Under the pieces are notes generated by a model. It did no database searches. It saw nothing but the letters and a program-made list of their open reading frames with translations, and was not told where the DNA came from. DNA of 64,000 nucleotides, taken from positions 1 through 64,000 of the IMG/VR virus record IMGVR_UViG_3300042314_000891, one strand, 5' to 3'. Source of the DNA: a virus. This document shows, piece by piece, positions 29,927 through 39,810 of the stretch (positions are counted from its first letter, which is position 1; every line of letters begins with the position of its first letter). A program made the position numbers and the translations under genes.

Positions 29927-31505
29927 TTTAGATGAGATTTATCAAGAAGTTTTAGAAGAACTTTCTTATAGAGTAGGTATAGTAAATTTACGAAATAAAA
30001 ATCACGTAGATATTTTAAGTGAAATATTAGATACTACCGAACTTGCGGAGTACAAATCCGATATTTTGGGTGAGTTGTATAAAAATGTAATAGCTGAACT
30101 TGATTTTCCAGATAAAGATGCACTTGCTGATTATAAATCTCAACACAAAATGCGTTCAGATACACCCGTAACAATTGCGGGTAAGGAAACAACGGTAGGT
30201 GCAGTAAGTGATACATCTAAAGAAAAACAAAATAAACAAAAAGAAGATTCTAAAAATTCTCAAAAACAACCACCTAAAAGCGATAATTTAAAAAAATTCT
30301 CAAAACCAATGGTTGTGGATAGAACTAATAGATTAGTAAAACTTGCCGAAAAAGTTAAAAATAGCGATAAAGATACACAAAAAAGAGCAGCAATTCTTAT
30401 TAAAAATTGGAATAAATTTATGAATGCTACAACTGAAAAAGAAAAAGTTGAAGCAATGCGTGAAATGGCTGAATATAATCTAATACAAGGACACGCTGGT
30501 GGTAAAAAAGTATATGTTAGTAATTCATTGCCGGTAGATGAAAAATATCTTACAGGTGATAGTGGGGATGAAATAACCAAAGAGATGAATAGGGTTATGA
30601 AAGAAAATGATATTTACATTCCAATGCGTGGTTCTACTCTAGATAGACAAAAAGCTGATTTAAGTGGAAAACATAACGAAGCTGGTGTAGTTGCTGAATT
30701 AGATGCATCAAATGAAAATATAAAAAATAGAGATGAAGTTGCAAAAAAATATTCAGAAGTAGGTGGAGATGTAAAAAAATCAGATGAAGATAATAAAAAA
30801 GCTGCAAATGCTGTAAAAGAAAGTATATTACAAAATTTTCCAAATTCAAAAATTATAAAAGCAACTCAAGTTGGTGGTAGAGGTTCAACTGCTTTAAATA
30901 AACTTGGTATAGACCCAAAAACAGACCCAACTGATATAATGGTTGAAATACAAACGGAATCTGGAGAAACTGTATTTGTAAAATATTCTCTTAAAGTTTA
31001 CGATGACCCAAGAAATATAACCATGAAAAATTCGGGTGTAAATAACGCCGGTGAAGTATATCTTGGTGGAGATGCGGGAAATCAAATTGATACATTTAAG
31101 CGTGAATTGGATAAAAAGTATAGTTGGACAAACGAAATGAGTTCAGCTGAACAAAATAAAAATAAAACAGCATACAGACAAGAGTATTTGAAAAAATATG
31201 CAGAAGAATTGGAAAAAATATCAAAAACACCAGAGGGACAATCTCAATTATTAAAAATGTGGCAATCGGTACATGGGTGTGGTAAAGGTGTAAGTACATT
31301 GATTACAAACAAAAGAACAGGTGAATCTGTGGTACACTCGCCAGAATACTATTGTAACCCAAAACAACCATTTAAAATAGAATATGATGGGGTAAAAATT
31401 GTTGTAAATATGAGTGGTAAAGATGATTCTACATATCTACAATTAGACTTGAAAACTGAAAAGAATAATTCTAAAAAATTATTATTCAGACATAGAATAA
31501 AATAG
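29913..31505 (+). CDS. Unknown large phage protein, possible nuclease-like core
   Basis: About 530 residues from the ATG at 29913, overlapping the end of the polymerase-like gene by 14 bases; a GTG nine bases earlier is an alternative start. Residues ~90-120 are a Lys/Gln/Ser-rich linker. The C-terminal half contains DPTDIMVEIQTESGETVFVK then YSLKVYDDP and later GVNNAGEVYLGGDAG. The D, E and S-x-K spacing is weakly reminiscent of a PD-(D/E)xK nuclease core, but this is not secure. Coupled to the polymerase, it may act with it. No family assigned. Confidence 0.5.
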   Translation: MILDNLDEIYQEVLEELSYRVGIVNLRNKNHVDILSEILDTTELAEYKSDILGELYKNVIAELDFPDKDALADYKSQHKMRSDTPVTIAGKETTVGAVSDTSKEKQNKQKEDSKNSQKQPPKSDNLKKFSKPMVVDRTNRLVKLAEKVKNSDKDTQKRAAILIKNWNKFMNATTEKEKVEAMREMAEYNLIQGHAGGKKVYVSNSLPVDEKYLTGDSGDEITKEMNRVMKENDIYIPMRGSTLDRQKADLSGKHNEAGVVAELDASNENIKNRDEVAKKYSEVGGDVKKSDEDNKKAANAVKESILQNFPNSKIIKATQVGGRGSTALNKLGIDPKTDPTDIMVEIQTESGETVFVKYSLKVYDDPRNITMKNSGVNNAGEVYLGGDAGNQIDTFKRELDKKYSWTNEMSSAEQNKNKTAYRQEYLKKYAEELEKISKTPEGQSQLLKMWQSVHGCGKGVSTLITNKRTGESVVHSPEYYCNPKQPFKIEYDGVKIVVNMSGKDDSTYLQLDLKTEKNNSKKLLFRHRIK

Positions 31506-31531
31506 TATTTATACCATTTTCTTATACTTAT

Positions 31532-31555
31532 AAGGAGTATAAAATGAAGATATGA
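31532..31555 (+). promoter_or_regulatory. Ribosome-binding site with three-codon mini-cistron
   Basis: AAGGAG at 31532-31537 is spaced 6 bases from an ATG at 31544 that encodes only Met-Lys-Ile-stop. The stop overlaps the ATG of the next gene (ATGA at 31552). The arrangement suggests translational coupling through a mini-cistron. Confidence 0.45.
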
Positions 31556-31965
31556 TAAAGACGCAGTTACTATGTACGTTCTCAACAAAAAAAGATATTG
31601 AGAATAATTTGGATTTTATAAAAAAAAGTTATAAATTAGCATATAATTACATTTATGTTTTACAAAATAAAAACGTCCCTAACGATTTGTTTGTAACTTA
31701 TAATGTGGTGGTGGAAGGACAACATCCAGAAAGCGAGTTAAAGACTATTTTAGTACATAGAAAAAAACAAACTAATACCTTATATACAATCAACGCTCTA
31801 AACCAATTAATAATGGAAAAGACGGGTGGTATGTTGGATGAAAAGTATGAGGTAGATTGGGAAGAGTACAGAAATTGTATATTACTTACAAATGCAGAAG
31901 GAGTTAGAAAAATAACAACAAGAGTATTTGATGTGATTGAGATTGAAGGATTGCAAATTAATTAA
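31552..31965 (+). CDS. Conserved T4-like phage hypothetical protein
   Basis: 137 residues. The pattern MIKTQLLCTFSTKKDIE, TILVHRKKQTNTLYTINALN and NCILLTNAEG is familiar from a short protein of unknown function widespread in T4-like phages, especially marine ones. No catalytic motif is evident. Translation may be coupled to the mini-cistron described just upstream. The position before Nmad1-like and halogenase genes does not reveal its role. Confidence 0.65.
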   Translation: MIKTQLLCTFSTKKDIENNLDFIKKSYKLAYNYIYVLQNKNVPNDLFVTYNVVVEGQHPESELKTILVHRKKQTNTLYTINALNQLIMEKTGGMLDEKYEVDWEEYRNCILLTNAEGVRKITTRVFDVIEIEGLQIN

Positions 31966-31978
31966 AACCAAAATAAAT

Positions 31979-32338
31979 ATGTTACAGAACGATTACACAG
32001 ACCCACAAATAGTGGCTCAAGCGGAAAAAGATTATCCAGAAACTACTGCGGAATACAAACGCATTATGGTAGAACAATACGAACTATTCTGCCGAAAACA
32101 ATCAAACTATGGACCAGGTAACATTTCAGTAGGAACTGAATGTAGAACTGATGCAGATATTAAACTATCTCTTACTGGATTATGGTTTCGTATCAACGAT
32201 AAAATCAACCGCTTAAAACAAATGATTATTATTGGTGCACAAGATAATGTAGGCGAATCACTTACGGATACATATCAGGACTTATCAGTCTATGGAATCA
32301 TAGCACAAATCGTACAAAACAAAAAATGGGGTAAATAA
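31979..32338 (+). CDS. Nmad1/DUF1599-like nucleotide modification-associated protein
   Basis: 119 residues from the ATG at 31979. FCRKQSNYGPGNISVG, LWFRINDKINRLKQM and ESLTDTYQDLSVYGIIAQIV match the pattern of DUF1599 (nucleotide modification associated domain 1), an all-helical family frequent in phages with modified DNA or nucleotide-salvage genes. Its biochemical activity is not established. The stop codon overlaps the start of the halogenase, so the two are co-translated. Confidence 0.7.
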   Translation: MLQNDYTDPQIVAQAEKDYPETTAEYKRIMVEQYELFCRKQSNYGPGNISVGTECRTDADIKLSLTGLWFRINDKINRLKQMIIIGAQDNVGESLTDTYQDLSVYGIIAQIVQNKKWGK

Positions 32339-33873
32339 TGGAAATAGTAATAGCTGGTGGTGGAACTGCAGGATGGTTGACTGCTTTATATGCACAACAC
32401 ATATGTCCAAAAGATAATATAACACTTATAGAAAGCGAAGATATTGGTATATTGGGCGCGGGAGAAGGTTCTACCCCACAACTACCTTGGATATTATTTG
32501 CATTGGGCATTAGTGAAAATGAGCTTATAAAGTATGCAAACGCAACTTTAAAAATGGGTATTAGTTTTGAAAATTGGAGGGGTGATGGTAAAAAGTATAT
32601 GCATAGTTTTGGAATTTCCGATTCAAATTTAAGTCCTTATAATTTTACAAAAACAAAAAATACATTAGTAAGTGGTTTACCCGATAATGGACAGCAATAT
32701 GCGTATATAAATGCTATTGCGAATGGTGAAACGATGGATGATATTAGTTTGGTTTCTAAACTTGCTTACAATAATAAATCACCATTTATCAATGAAAACG
32801 GAAAAGTAAGTTTTGTTTCAAATTATAGTTACCATTTTGATGCAAGTTTATTGGCTAAATTTTTAAGAATGAAAGCCGAAGAGCGTGGTGTAAAAAGAAT
32901 TGAAGCCAAAATAACCGATATTATATCAAATGAAAATGGTGGAATTGGTTCAATAAAATGTGGTGATGTTGAAATAAAATCAGATTTTGTTTTTGATTGT
33001 ACCGGATTTGCAAGATTATTTATTGGAAAACATTTTGGTGTAGAATGGAAATCGCATCAGGATAAATTAAAAGTAAATACTGCTATACCATTCTTTTTAC
33101 CAAAATCAGATACTCTACCACCATACACTAAAGCGGTAGCAATGAAATATGGTTGGATGTGGCAAATACCTTTACAGAATAGATGGGGTTGTGGATATGT
33201 ATTTGATGACAAATATATTAACGTAGAAGAAGCAAAGAAAGAGGTTGAAGAAATGGTAGGACAGGAAATAAAAATCAATAAAGTTATACCATTCGATGCT
33301 GGAAGATATGTTACATCTTGGGTTAAAAATTGTATAGCGGTTGGTTTAAGTTCAACATTTACCGAACCAATTGAAGCAACATCCATTTGGTTGATAATAA
33401 CACAATTGAGAAATCTAACATCTGATAATATACATAATATAGATGAAGATGAGATTGATGATTACAACAAACTAATAGGAGATACTTGCGAAACAATAAT
33501 TGATTTTTTACAATTCCATTATATTACGGATAGAAATGATACTGATTTTTGGAGAGATTACCAAAAAAGAACCACATTAAGTCCAAAAATGAAAAGACGT
33601 TTAAATAGTTGGAAAAAAAGAACTGTAAACATTAATGATAGCGATTTTTTATTTACTCAATTTGAAGAACATAGTTGGTTTGCAGTTGCATATGGTAATG
33701 GTGTAATTGATAAATCGGTGTATGAACGTGAAAATGAAGAATACGATTTAGATAATAAATTAGGAAATTGGTTTATAAAATATGATAATGATATAAATTA
33801 TGCAGAATCTCTAGCATATACACATGAAGAGTTAATTGAGTTAGTTAAATCAAATGATATTATCCTCAATTAA
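32338..33873 (+). CDS. Flavin-dependent (tryptophan-type) halogenase
   Basis: 511 residues, the usual length of the family. The FAD-binding GGGTAGW lies at residues 7-13. The catalytic lysine region TLKMGISFENW gives K72 (equivalent to K79 of PrnA). The halogenase signature W-x-W-x-I-P is at 273-278 (WMWQIP). The glutamate in TEPIEATSIW is E346. All hallmark residues are present, so the enzyme is probably active and would halogenate an indole or other electron-rich substrate using FADH2, O2 and halide. No flavin reductase is seen in the window; the host must supply FADH2. Viral halogenases of this family are known in cyanophages. The substrate is unknown. Confidence 0.9.
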   Translation: MEIVIAGGGTAGWLTALYAQHICPKDNITLIESEDIGILGAGEGSTPQLPWILFALGISENELIKYANATLKMGISFENWRGDGKKYMHSFGISDSNLSPYNFTKTKNTLVSGLPDNGQQYAYINAIANGETMDDISLVSKLAYNNKSPFINENGKVSFVSNYSYHFDASLLAKFLRMKAEERGVKRIEAKITDIISNENGGIGSIKCGDVEIKSDFVFDCTGFARLFIGKHFGVEWKSHQDKLKVNTAIPFFLPKSDTLPPYTKAVAMKYGWMWQIPLQNRWGCGYVFDDKYINVEEAKKEVEEMVGQEIKINKVIPFDAGRYVTSWVKNCIAVGLSSTFTEPIEATSIWLIITQLRNLTSDNIHNIDEDEIDDYNKLIGDTCETIIDFLQFHYITDRNDTDFWRDYQKRTTLSPKMKRRLNSWKKRTVNINDSDFLFTQFEEHSWFAVAYGNGVIDKSVYERENEEYDLDNKLGNWFIKYDNDINYAESLAYTHEELIELVKSNDIILN

Positions 33874-33874
33874 A

Positions 33875-33938
33875 TTTGGAGATACGAAAAAATATTCGTA
33901 TCTTTGTTTCAACATTTTAAGAATCCGATATTTATATG
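33875..33938 (+). promoter_or_regulatory. Host-type promoter plus late-type motif
   Basis: TTTGG at 33875 with GTATCTTTG at 33898 is a host-type promoter; GATATTTATATG at 33927 is a late-type motif. The two in series before gene 32 suggest expression throughout infection. Confidence 0.65.
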
Positions 33939-34004
33939 TGTAAGATTTATCGCGATAATCTTAAAATCTAAAATAAATAAAACTTAAAAACAAAAACGTA
34001 CATT

Positions 34005-34865
34005 ATGGACATTAGTGCAATCAAGCAGCGTCTCAATTCGTTGCAAAACACATCCAAAAAGACAGATGCTTTATGGAAACCAAAACCAGGAAAATATGTA
34101 TTACGCATAGTTCCTTATAAGTTCAACAAACAAAATCCTTTTATTGAACTTTTATTTCATTACAACATTAACAACAAAACTTATTTATCACCAGCTTCTT
34201 TTGGAAGACCTGACCCGATTTTAGAGTTTGCCGAAAAGTTAAAACGATTAGGTGATACTGAAAATTGGAAAGCAGGTAAGAAGATGGAGCCGAAATTGCG
34301 TACATTCGCACCTGTGGTTATTCGTGGACAAGAAAGCGAAGGAGTTAAGTTTTGGGGATTTGGTAAAACTGTATATCAAGAGATTCTTGCAATCATTGCA
34401 GACCCTGATTATGGTGATATTACCGATGAGAACGAAGGTCGTGATGTGGTAATCGAAATCGTAGAAGAAGCTGGTAAAACATATCCAGAGACTCGTATCA
34501 GAGTAAAACCAAATGTAACAAAACTAACTGAAAACCCAGAGTTAGAAAACAAATTACTAAATGAGCAGACGGAAATTACTGACATTTATAGTGAGTTATC
34601 TTACGCTGAATTGAAAGGTGTTTTAGAAAATTGGTTAAACCCAACTGCACAACATGAGGATGAAGAATCACCTGCACCATCGGTTGCATCTGAAACATTA
34701 GCACCTAAACCACAATCGGTTCAGGAGCAAGTAGCACCTCAACCTGTTTCAGTACCTAAATCAACAGAGCCAATTACAGAGTTACCTTGGGATGTAGCAG
34801 AAGAAAAACCTGCTTCTACAAAGGTTGATGTAGCATCGGCATTTGAAGATTTATTCAATTCATAA
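34005..34865 (+). CDS. 32: Single-stranded DNA-binding protein, gp32-like
   Basis: 286 residues, similar to T4 gp32 (301). The N-terminal basic segment (IKQRLNSLQNTSKKT) corresponds to the cooperativity domain; the OB-fold core contains PKPGKYVLRIVPYKFNKQNP, LLFHYN and FWGFGKTVYQEIL. The C-terminal ~70 residues are Pro/Glu/Asp-rich, as in the acidic protein-interaction tail. The Cys/His zinc site of T4 gp32 is absent (no cysteines). It heads the replication-recombination cluster and lies 17 bases before UvsX. Confidence 0.9.
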   Translation: MDISAIKQRLNSLQNTSKKTDALWKPKPGKYVLRIVPYKFNKQNPFIELLFHYNINNKTYLSPASFGRPDPILEFAEKLKRLGDTENWKAGKKMEPKLRTFAPVVIRGQESEGVKFWGFGKTVYQEILAIIADPDYGDITDENEGRDVVIEIVEEAGKTYPETRIRVKPNVTKLTENPELENKLLNEQTEITDIYSELSYAELKGVLENWLNPTAQHEDEESPAPSVASETLAPKPQSVQEQVAPQPVSVPKSTEPITELPWDVAEEKPASTKVDVASAFEDLFNS

Positions 34866-34882
34866 AATAAAAAGGAGTTATA

Positions 34883-36010
34883 ATGGCAAAAGTTCAAGCA
34901 GATTTAGCACAACAAATTGCCGATAATCTAAATAAGAAATACAAAGACCAAAAGGTTGCTTTCTTTTTAGATGATGACTCGGAGGATGCACCCACCAATA
35001 TAACGGGGTGGGTGTCCTCTGGGGCAACTATGTTGGATGTTGCAGTTTCCAATAGACCATTTGGAGGTTTTCCAATTGGTAGAATTACGGAAATTACGGG
35101 ATTAGAGCAGAGTGGTAAATCATTACTATCAGCACACGTGTTAGCGGAAACGCAAAAGCAAGGTGGTGTTGCAGTGTTGATTGATACCGAAACTGCGGTA
35201 AGTAGAGAGTTCTTTGATGCGATTGGTGTAGATGTATCTAAACTATTATATATTACGGCAGATACCGTAGAGGATATATTTGAAACAATTGATACAATCA
35301 TTGAGCAAGTAAGAAAAGGTGATAAAGATAAGTTAGTAACTATCGTAGTTGATTCAGTAGCAGCAGCATCTACAAAGAGAGAGCTGGAAGCTGATTACGA
35401 TAAGGATGGATACGCAACTGATAAGGCAATCATTATTTCAAAGGCAATGCGTAAAATCACAAATGTGATTGGTAGACAAAAGATTACATTAGTATTCACA
35501 AACCAATTACGCCAAAAGATGAACGCAATGGCATTTTCAGACCCTTGGACTACATCGGGTGGTAAAGCAATTGCTTTCCACGCTTCGGTTCGGTTGCGAT
35601 TAGCATCAACCGGTAAAATCAAAGCAAAGGATGAAAAAGGTAATGAGAGAATTGTTGGTATCAAAGTAAGAGCCAACGTTATTAAGAATAGATTAGGACC
35701 ACCATTACGTTCAGCAGATTTTGATATTTTCTTTGATAGAGGTATTGACAACTATGGAGCATGGTTGGGAGCAATGAAAGATTATAACTTTGTTAAGCAA
35801 GGTGGAGCGTGGTACACATATGTTGATACTGAAACTGGTGAAGAATTTAAGTTCCAAGCCAAAGAGTTACAAGAAATATTGGAAAACAACCCATCTGTAA
35901 AAGAACAAATCTATAAACGAATTTGTGAATTTACTATTCTACAATACAAAAAGGATTCATTAGATACTGATAATCTGGTAGTAGATGCGAGTGTATTAAG
36001 TGATGAATAA
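34883..36010 (+). CDS. uvsX: UvsX/RecA-like recombinase
   Basis: 375 residues. Walker A GLEQSGKS at 73-80, a Walker B-like strand (LVTIVVDSVAAAS) and the L2-region segment (FTNQLRQKMNAMAFSDPWTT) identify a RecA-superfamily strand-exchange protein of the T4 UvsX group. It promotes recombination-dependent replication together with gp32. A strong ribosome-binding site (AAAAAGGAG) precedes the ATG. Confidence 0.93.
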   Translation: MAKVQADLAQQIADNLNKKYKDQKVAFFLDDDSEDAPTNITGWVSSGATMLDVAVSNRPFGGFPIGRITEITGLEQSGKSLLSAHVLAETQKQGGVAVLIDTETAVSREFFDAIGVDVSKLLYITADTVEDIFETIDTIIEQVRKGDKDKLVTIVVDSVAAASTKRELEADYDKDGYATDKAIIISKAMRKITNVIGRQKITLVFTNQLRQKMNAMAFSDPWTTSGGKAIAFHASVRLRLASTGKIKAKDEKGNERIVGIKVRANVIKNRLGPPLRSADFDIFFDRGIDNYGAWLGAMKDYNFVKQGGAWYTYVDTETGEEFKFQAKELQEILENNPSVKEQIYKRICEFTILQYKKDSLDTDNLVVDASVLSDE

Positions 36011-36018
36011 ACAAACAT

Positions 36019-37074
36019 ATGAACGAGTTATATAAAAGGTTATTAGATGAGGTTAGCGATGAGCATACAAAAGTAAAAAAACAATCCTTAAACTCAAAAG
36101 TTCTATTAGTAGATGGATTAAATACTTTTATCAGAGCATGGACGGTAAATCCCACAATGGATGATAATGGTGACCACATCGGTGGTATCACTGGATTCCT
36201 AAAGAGTATAGGTTACGCAATCAGAGAATACAAAGCAACTCGTTGTATCATTGTATTTGATGGTAAAGGTGGTTCGGATAGCCGTAAAAAGATATTTAGT
36301 GGATACAAAGCTGATAGAGGTAAAAGCCGTTTTAGAGTAAATCGTCAATATGAAGATATGATGTCCAAGGAAGATGAGAGTGTTTCTATGAAACGCCAGA
36401 TGATTGGCTTAATAGAACTGCTTGAATATCTTCCTGTGGATATTATGTTGTTTGATAATATAGAAGCAGATGATGTGATTGGATATATTGCATCACAATT
36501 AGTTACAGAAGATGAAGGAGCGATAGTAATGTCATCCGATAAAGATTTTTTACAATTAGTTAAATCAAATGTTGAAGTTTACTCGCCAAGCAAAAAGAAA
36601 TTATATACGGAGCAAAAGGTTGTTGAGGAGTTTGGCATCCATCCCAACAATTTTATGGTATATCGCTGTCTTGATGGTGACACCTCTGATAATATCAATG
36701 GTATTAGTGGGTGTGGTCTTAAAACAATTATTAAGAGATTTCCGGAAGTGGTGGAATCGGAAAGAGTAGAGTTTGATAAACTATACGAATTATGCGAAGA
36801 ACGTGGAGCCGGAAAAGGACCTAAAATCTACAAAGATATTTTAGACGGAAAACCAATTGTAGAAAGAAATTTCAGATTGATGCAATTAGAAAACCCTGAA
36901 ATATCATCTAATACAAGAATGAAGATTAACGCCAAATATAAGGAAAATGTATCTAAATTAGATAAATTATCTTTTATTAAAAAGGCAATGAGTATAAAAG
37001 TTATTGATGCACTTGGAGATGTGAATAGCTGGGTGGTAAAAACTTTTGCAACAATAAACAAATATAGTAAATAA
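36019..37074 (+). CDS. rnh: 5'-3' exonuclease / RNase H of the T4 Rnh (FEN) family
   Basis: 351 residues. KVLLVDGLNTFIRAW, CIIVFDGKGGSDSRKKIFSG, NIEADDVIGYIASQL and MSSDKDFLQLV supply the conserved acidic metal ligands of the FEN/5'-nuclease fold, and the later helix-hairpin-helix-like segment (LDGDTSDNINGISGCGLKTI) fits. T4 Rnh removes RNA primers from lagging-strand fragments. It lies between uvsX and the replicative helicase. Confidence 0.88.
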   Translation: MNELYKRLLDEVSDEHTKVKKQSLNSKVLLVDGLNTFIRAWTVNPTMDDNGDHIGGITGFLKSIGYAIREYKATRCIIVFDGKGGSDSRKKIFSGYKADRGKSRFRVNRQYEDMMSKEDESVSMKRQMIGLIELLEYLPVDIMLFDNIEADDVIGYIASQLVTEDEGAIVMSSDKDFLQLVKSNVEVYSPSKKKLYTEQKVVEEFGIHPNNFMVYRCLDGDTSDNINGISGCGLKTIIKRFPEVVESERVEFDKLYELCEERGAGKGPKIYKDILDGKPIVERNFRLMQLENPEISSNTRMKINAKYKENVSKLDKLSFIKKAMSIKVIDALGDVNSWVVKTFATINKYSK

Positions 37075-37098
37075 CAATTAAACACGGAGATAAAATCT

Positions 37099-37311
37099 AT
37101 GAAGTGCATTAAAAGTAAAGAAGGAGAAATCCGAAGAGTAGTAGAAACGGAAGCTGACCAAAAGGTAGCAAATTACGGATGGGTGTTCGTTCCCAAATCA
37201 GAGTGGAAAGCCCTACGTCCAAAGAAAGAGGACAAACCAAAAGTTGAAGTAGACGCAAATTTATCAATTGAAGAAAAAAGATTAGCTAGAAAGAAGAAGG
37301 ATAAAAAATAA
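37099..37311 (+). CDS. Small basic hypothetical protein
   Basis: 70 residues, Lys-rich with a Trp-containing middle (VANYGWVFVPKSEWKALRPK) and a highly charged C-terminus. Its stop overlaps the start of the helicase gene, indicating translational coupling. A nucleic-acid-binding or helicase accessory role is possible. No family recognised. Confidence 0.6.
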   Translation: MKCIKSKEGEIRRVVETEADQKVANYGWVFVPKSEWKALRPKKEDKPKVEVDANLSIEEKRLARKKKDKK

Positions 37312-38678
37312 TGGAAGCAATAGATAATCTACAAAAGTTCGGACAATCGTACCAAGCTAAAGTAGTTGCATCATTATTGGAATCCCAACCTTTCTTAAAT
37401 CAAGTTTCAGATATAACCAAAAAAGATTTTTTTGAAACAGAAGCAGATAGATGGATAGTTGGAGAAATTGTATCCTATAATCAAACAAGTAATGCTGCAC
37501 CTACATTGGATGTATTCAAAGTTAAATTGAGTACAATAGAAACAGATGCGCAGAAGAAAATGATTGTAGATAGATTACAACAAATCTACGATTTATTTGG
37601 TTCACCTGATGCTGATTTTGTTAAGAAAGAATATCTACAATTTTGTAAAAGACAAAAACTTAAATCTGCAATTTTCCAATCCGTAGACTTATTACAAAGT
37701 GGTAAGTACGATGAAGTAGGAACAATCATTCAGGATGCATTAAGAGCTGGTTTAGAAAACAATTTAGGACACGATTACTTTTTAGATATTCTATATCGTT
37801 TAGAAGATGTAAAGAGAAATTCCGTACCTACCGGTTGGAAACCAATCAATGAGTTAATGGATGGTGGTTTAGGACCTGGTGAGTTAGGTGTTGTAGTAGC
37901 ACCATCGGGTATTGGTAAAACTTGGTTGTTATGTAAGTTGGGTGCAGATGCAGTAGCAATGGGTTTTAATGTTTTGCATTATAGTTTGGAGTTAAGTGAG
38001 AACTATGTGGGGTGTAGATACGATACAATCTATACAGGTATTCCTTTAGCTGATTTAAAGAACAACAAAGAGGAAATCCAACGTAAGTTGAAAAACTATA
38101 CATCTCGTTTGATGATTAAAAATTATCCAAACAGAGGTGCGAGTGTTAAAACTATGAAGGCACATATAGATAAGTTGAGAGCAACTGGTTTTATCCCACA
38201 TCTTATCATTGTTGATTATGCGGATTTACTTAAACCTGTAAACAAACGTGATGGTTTATATGCAGAATTAGGTGGAGTGTATGAGGAACTGCGTGGTATG
38301 GGTGGTGAAGTTGGTGTTCCAATTTGGACAGCATCACAAACCAATAGAGGTGCATTAGAAGATGAAGTAATCCACGCAGATTCAATTGCAGATAGTTACG
38401 CTAAAGTAATGACAGCCGATTTTATTATGAGTGTATCTCGTAAGGATAAAGATAAGTTGGCAAATACTGCAAGGGTTCACGTGATGAAAAACAGATTTGG
38501 ACCAGATGGTTTAACGTTCCCAACAAAGATGGATACGATGAAAGGTGAGATAGAAATATACGATGCTCAATCATCAAATGGTATTATGGCAACCAAAGAA
38601 AGTAATAACGGAGTTCAGATTGAAAAGAAATTATTACACAAAAAGTACTTGGAAACGATGCCAACTGATATGGGATAA
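37311..38678 (+). CDS. 41: Replicative DNA helicase, gp41/DnaB-like
   Basis: 455 residues, near T4 gp41 (475). An N-terminal helical domain is followed by a RecA-like core with Walker A APSGIGKT (197-204), LHYSLELSENYVGCRYD, a Walker B strand HLIIVDYADLL and the sensor region TASQTNRGALEDEV. It unwinds DNA at the fork as a hexamer. No primase gene is seen in the window. Confidence 0.93.
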   Translation: MEAIDNLQKFGQSYQAKVVASLLESQPFLNQVSDITKKDFFETEADRWIVGEIVSYNQTSNAAPTLDVFKVKLSTIETDAQKKMIVDRLQQIYDLFGSPDADFVKKEYLQFCKRQKLKSAIFQSVDLLQSGKYDEVGTIIQDALRAGLENNLGHDYFLDILYRLEDVKRNSVPTGWKPINELMDGGLGPGELGVVVAPSGIGKTWLLCKLGADAVAMGFNVLHYSLELSENYVGCRYDTIYTGIPLADLKNNKEEIQRKLKNYTSRLMIKNYPNRGASVKTMKAHIDKLRATGFIPHLIIVDYADLLKPVNKRDGLYAELGGVYEELRGMGGEVGVPIWTASQTNRGALEDEVIHADSIADSYAKVMTADFIMSVSRKDKDKLANTARVHVMKNRFGPDGLTFPTKMDTMKGEIEIYDAQSSNGIMATKESNNGVQIEKKLLHKKYLETMPTDMG

Positions 38679-38789
38679 TATCCTAAAATACTACCACACT
38701 TACATAGAAAAATCCTATGAAAAGTTGGGTTGAAAAGGGGATATATACAATACTTATCTATACCTAAAATTAAAATTGGATAAAAAACT

Positions 38790-39803
38790 ATGAGCAAATT
38801 ATTTACAGAAAGGGTAGCATATAAACCATTTGAATACCCTGTTTATTATACGGAAGGTTGGTTACTACAAGCTCAAGCGTTTTGGTTACATACGGAAATA
38901 CCGATGCAAGGTGATGTTAAAGATTGGAACGAAAATCTATCACCTGCTGAAAAGAATTTAGTTGGAAATATTCTTTTGGGCTTTGCTCAAACAGAATGTG
39001 CGGTTTCCGATTATTGGACAGGGATGGTTACTAAATGGTTTCCAAAGCATGAAATAAGACAAATGGCTATGTTGTTTGGTTCACAAGAAACAATCCACGC
39101 AGTAGCATATTCTTACTTAAATGAAACATTGGGGTTAGATGATTTTGAAGGATTCTTACACGATGATGCAATGAGAGCAAGATTTGAGATGCTAACACAA
39201 ACTACGGCAGATTGGACACCAGAAGACATAAGAACAAACTCAATTGCAAGAAAAGAGGTAGCACGTTCATTAGCAATCTTTTCAGCATTTGCAGAAGGTG
39301 TAGCACTATACTCTTCATTTGCAGTTCTATATTCTTTCCAAATGAGAAATCTATTGAAAGGAATTGGACAACAAATGAAGTGGAGTGTAAGAGATGAATC
39401 ACTACATTCTAAAATGGGTTGTCAATTATTCAGACATATGTGTGATGAGTATCCTGAATTGTTAGAAGAAGCAAAATCTTCTATATATGAAGCAGCACAT
39501 ATAATGCAAGGTTTGGAACATAAGTATATTGATAAGATATTTGAAAGAGGTGATTTAGAAAATCTTAAAAAAGATGATTTAAAACACTTCATTACAAAAC
39601 GAATCAATGAAAAGTTAGGAGAATTAGGTTACAATCCATTCGTAGGTGGAGATGATTATTTTCAATACAATGAAAAGAAAGCAAGTGAATTAGATTGGTT
39701 CTACCATCTTACAGGTGGAGTAACACATACTGATTTCTTTGCAATGAGACCAACGGATTATTCAAAAGCAGGTGAAGGGGAAGATTGGGGAGATATATTT
39801 TAA
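38790..39803 (+). CDS. nrdB: Class I ribonucleotide reductase beta subunit
   Basis: 337 residues. LSPAEKNLVGNILLGFAQTE, FGSQETIHAVAYSYL and WSVRDESLHSKMGCQLFRH provide the Glu/His metal ligands of the di-metal-tyrosyl subunit. The end (GEGEDWGDIF) is the acidic, Phe-terminated peptide that docks to the alpha subunit. It forms a two-gene operon with nrdA, 7 bases downstream. A weak host-type promoter (TTG near 38730, TTATCTAT near 38753) lies upstream. Confidence 0.93.
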   Translation: MSKLFTERVAYKPFEYPVYYTEGWLLQAQAFWLHTEIPMQGDVKDWNENLSPAEKNLVGNILLGFAQTECAVSDYWTGMVTKWFPKHEIRQMAMLFGSQETIHAVAYSYLNETLGLDDFEGFLHDDAMRARFEMLTQTTADWTPEDIRTNSIARKEVARSLAIFSAFAEGVALYSSFAVLYSFQMRNLLKGIGQQMKWSVRDESLHSKMGCQLFRHMCDEYPELLEEAKSSIYEAAHIMQGLEHKYIDKIFERGDLENLKKDDLKHFITKRINEKLGELGYNPFVGGDDYFQYNEKKASELDWFYHLTGGVTHTDFFAMRPTDYSKAGEGEDWGDIF

Positions 39804-39810
39804 TTAAATT

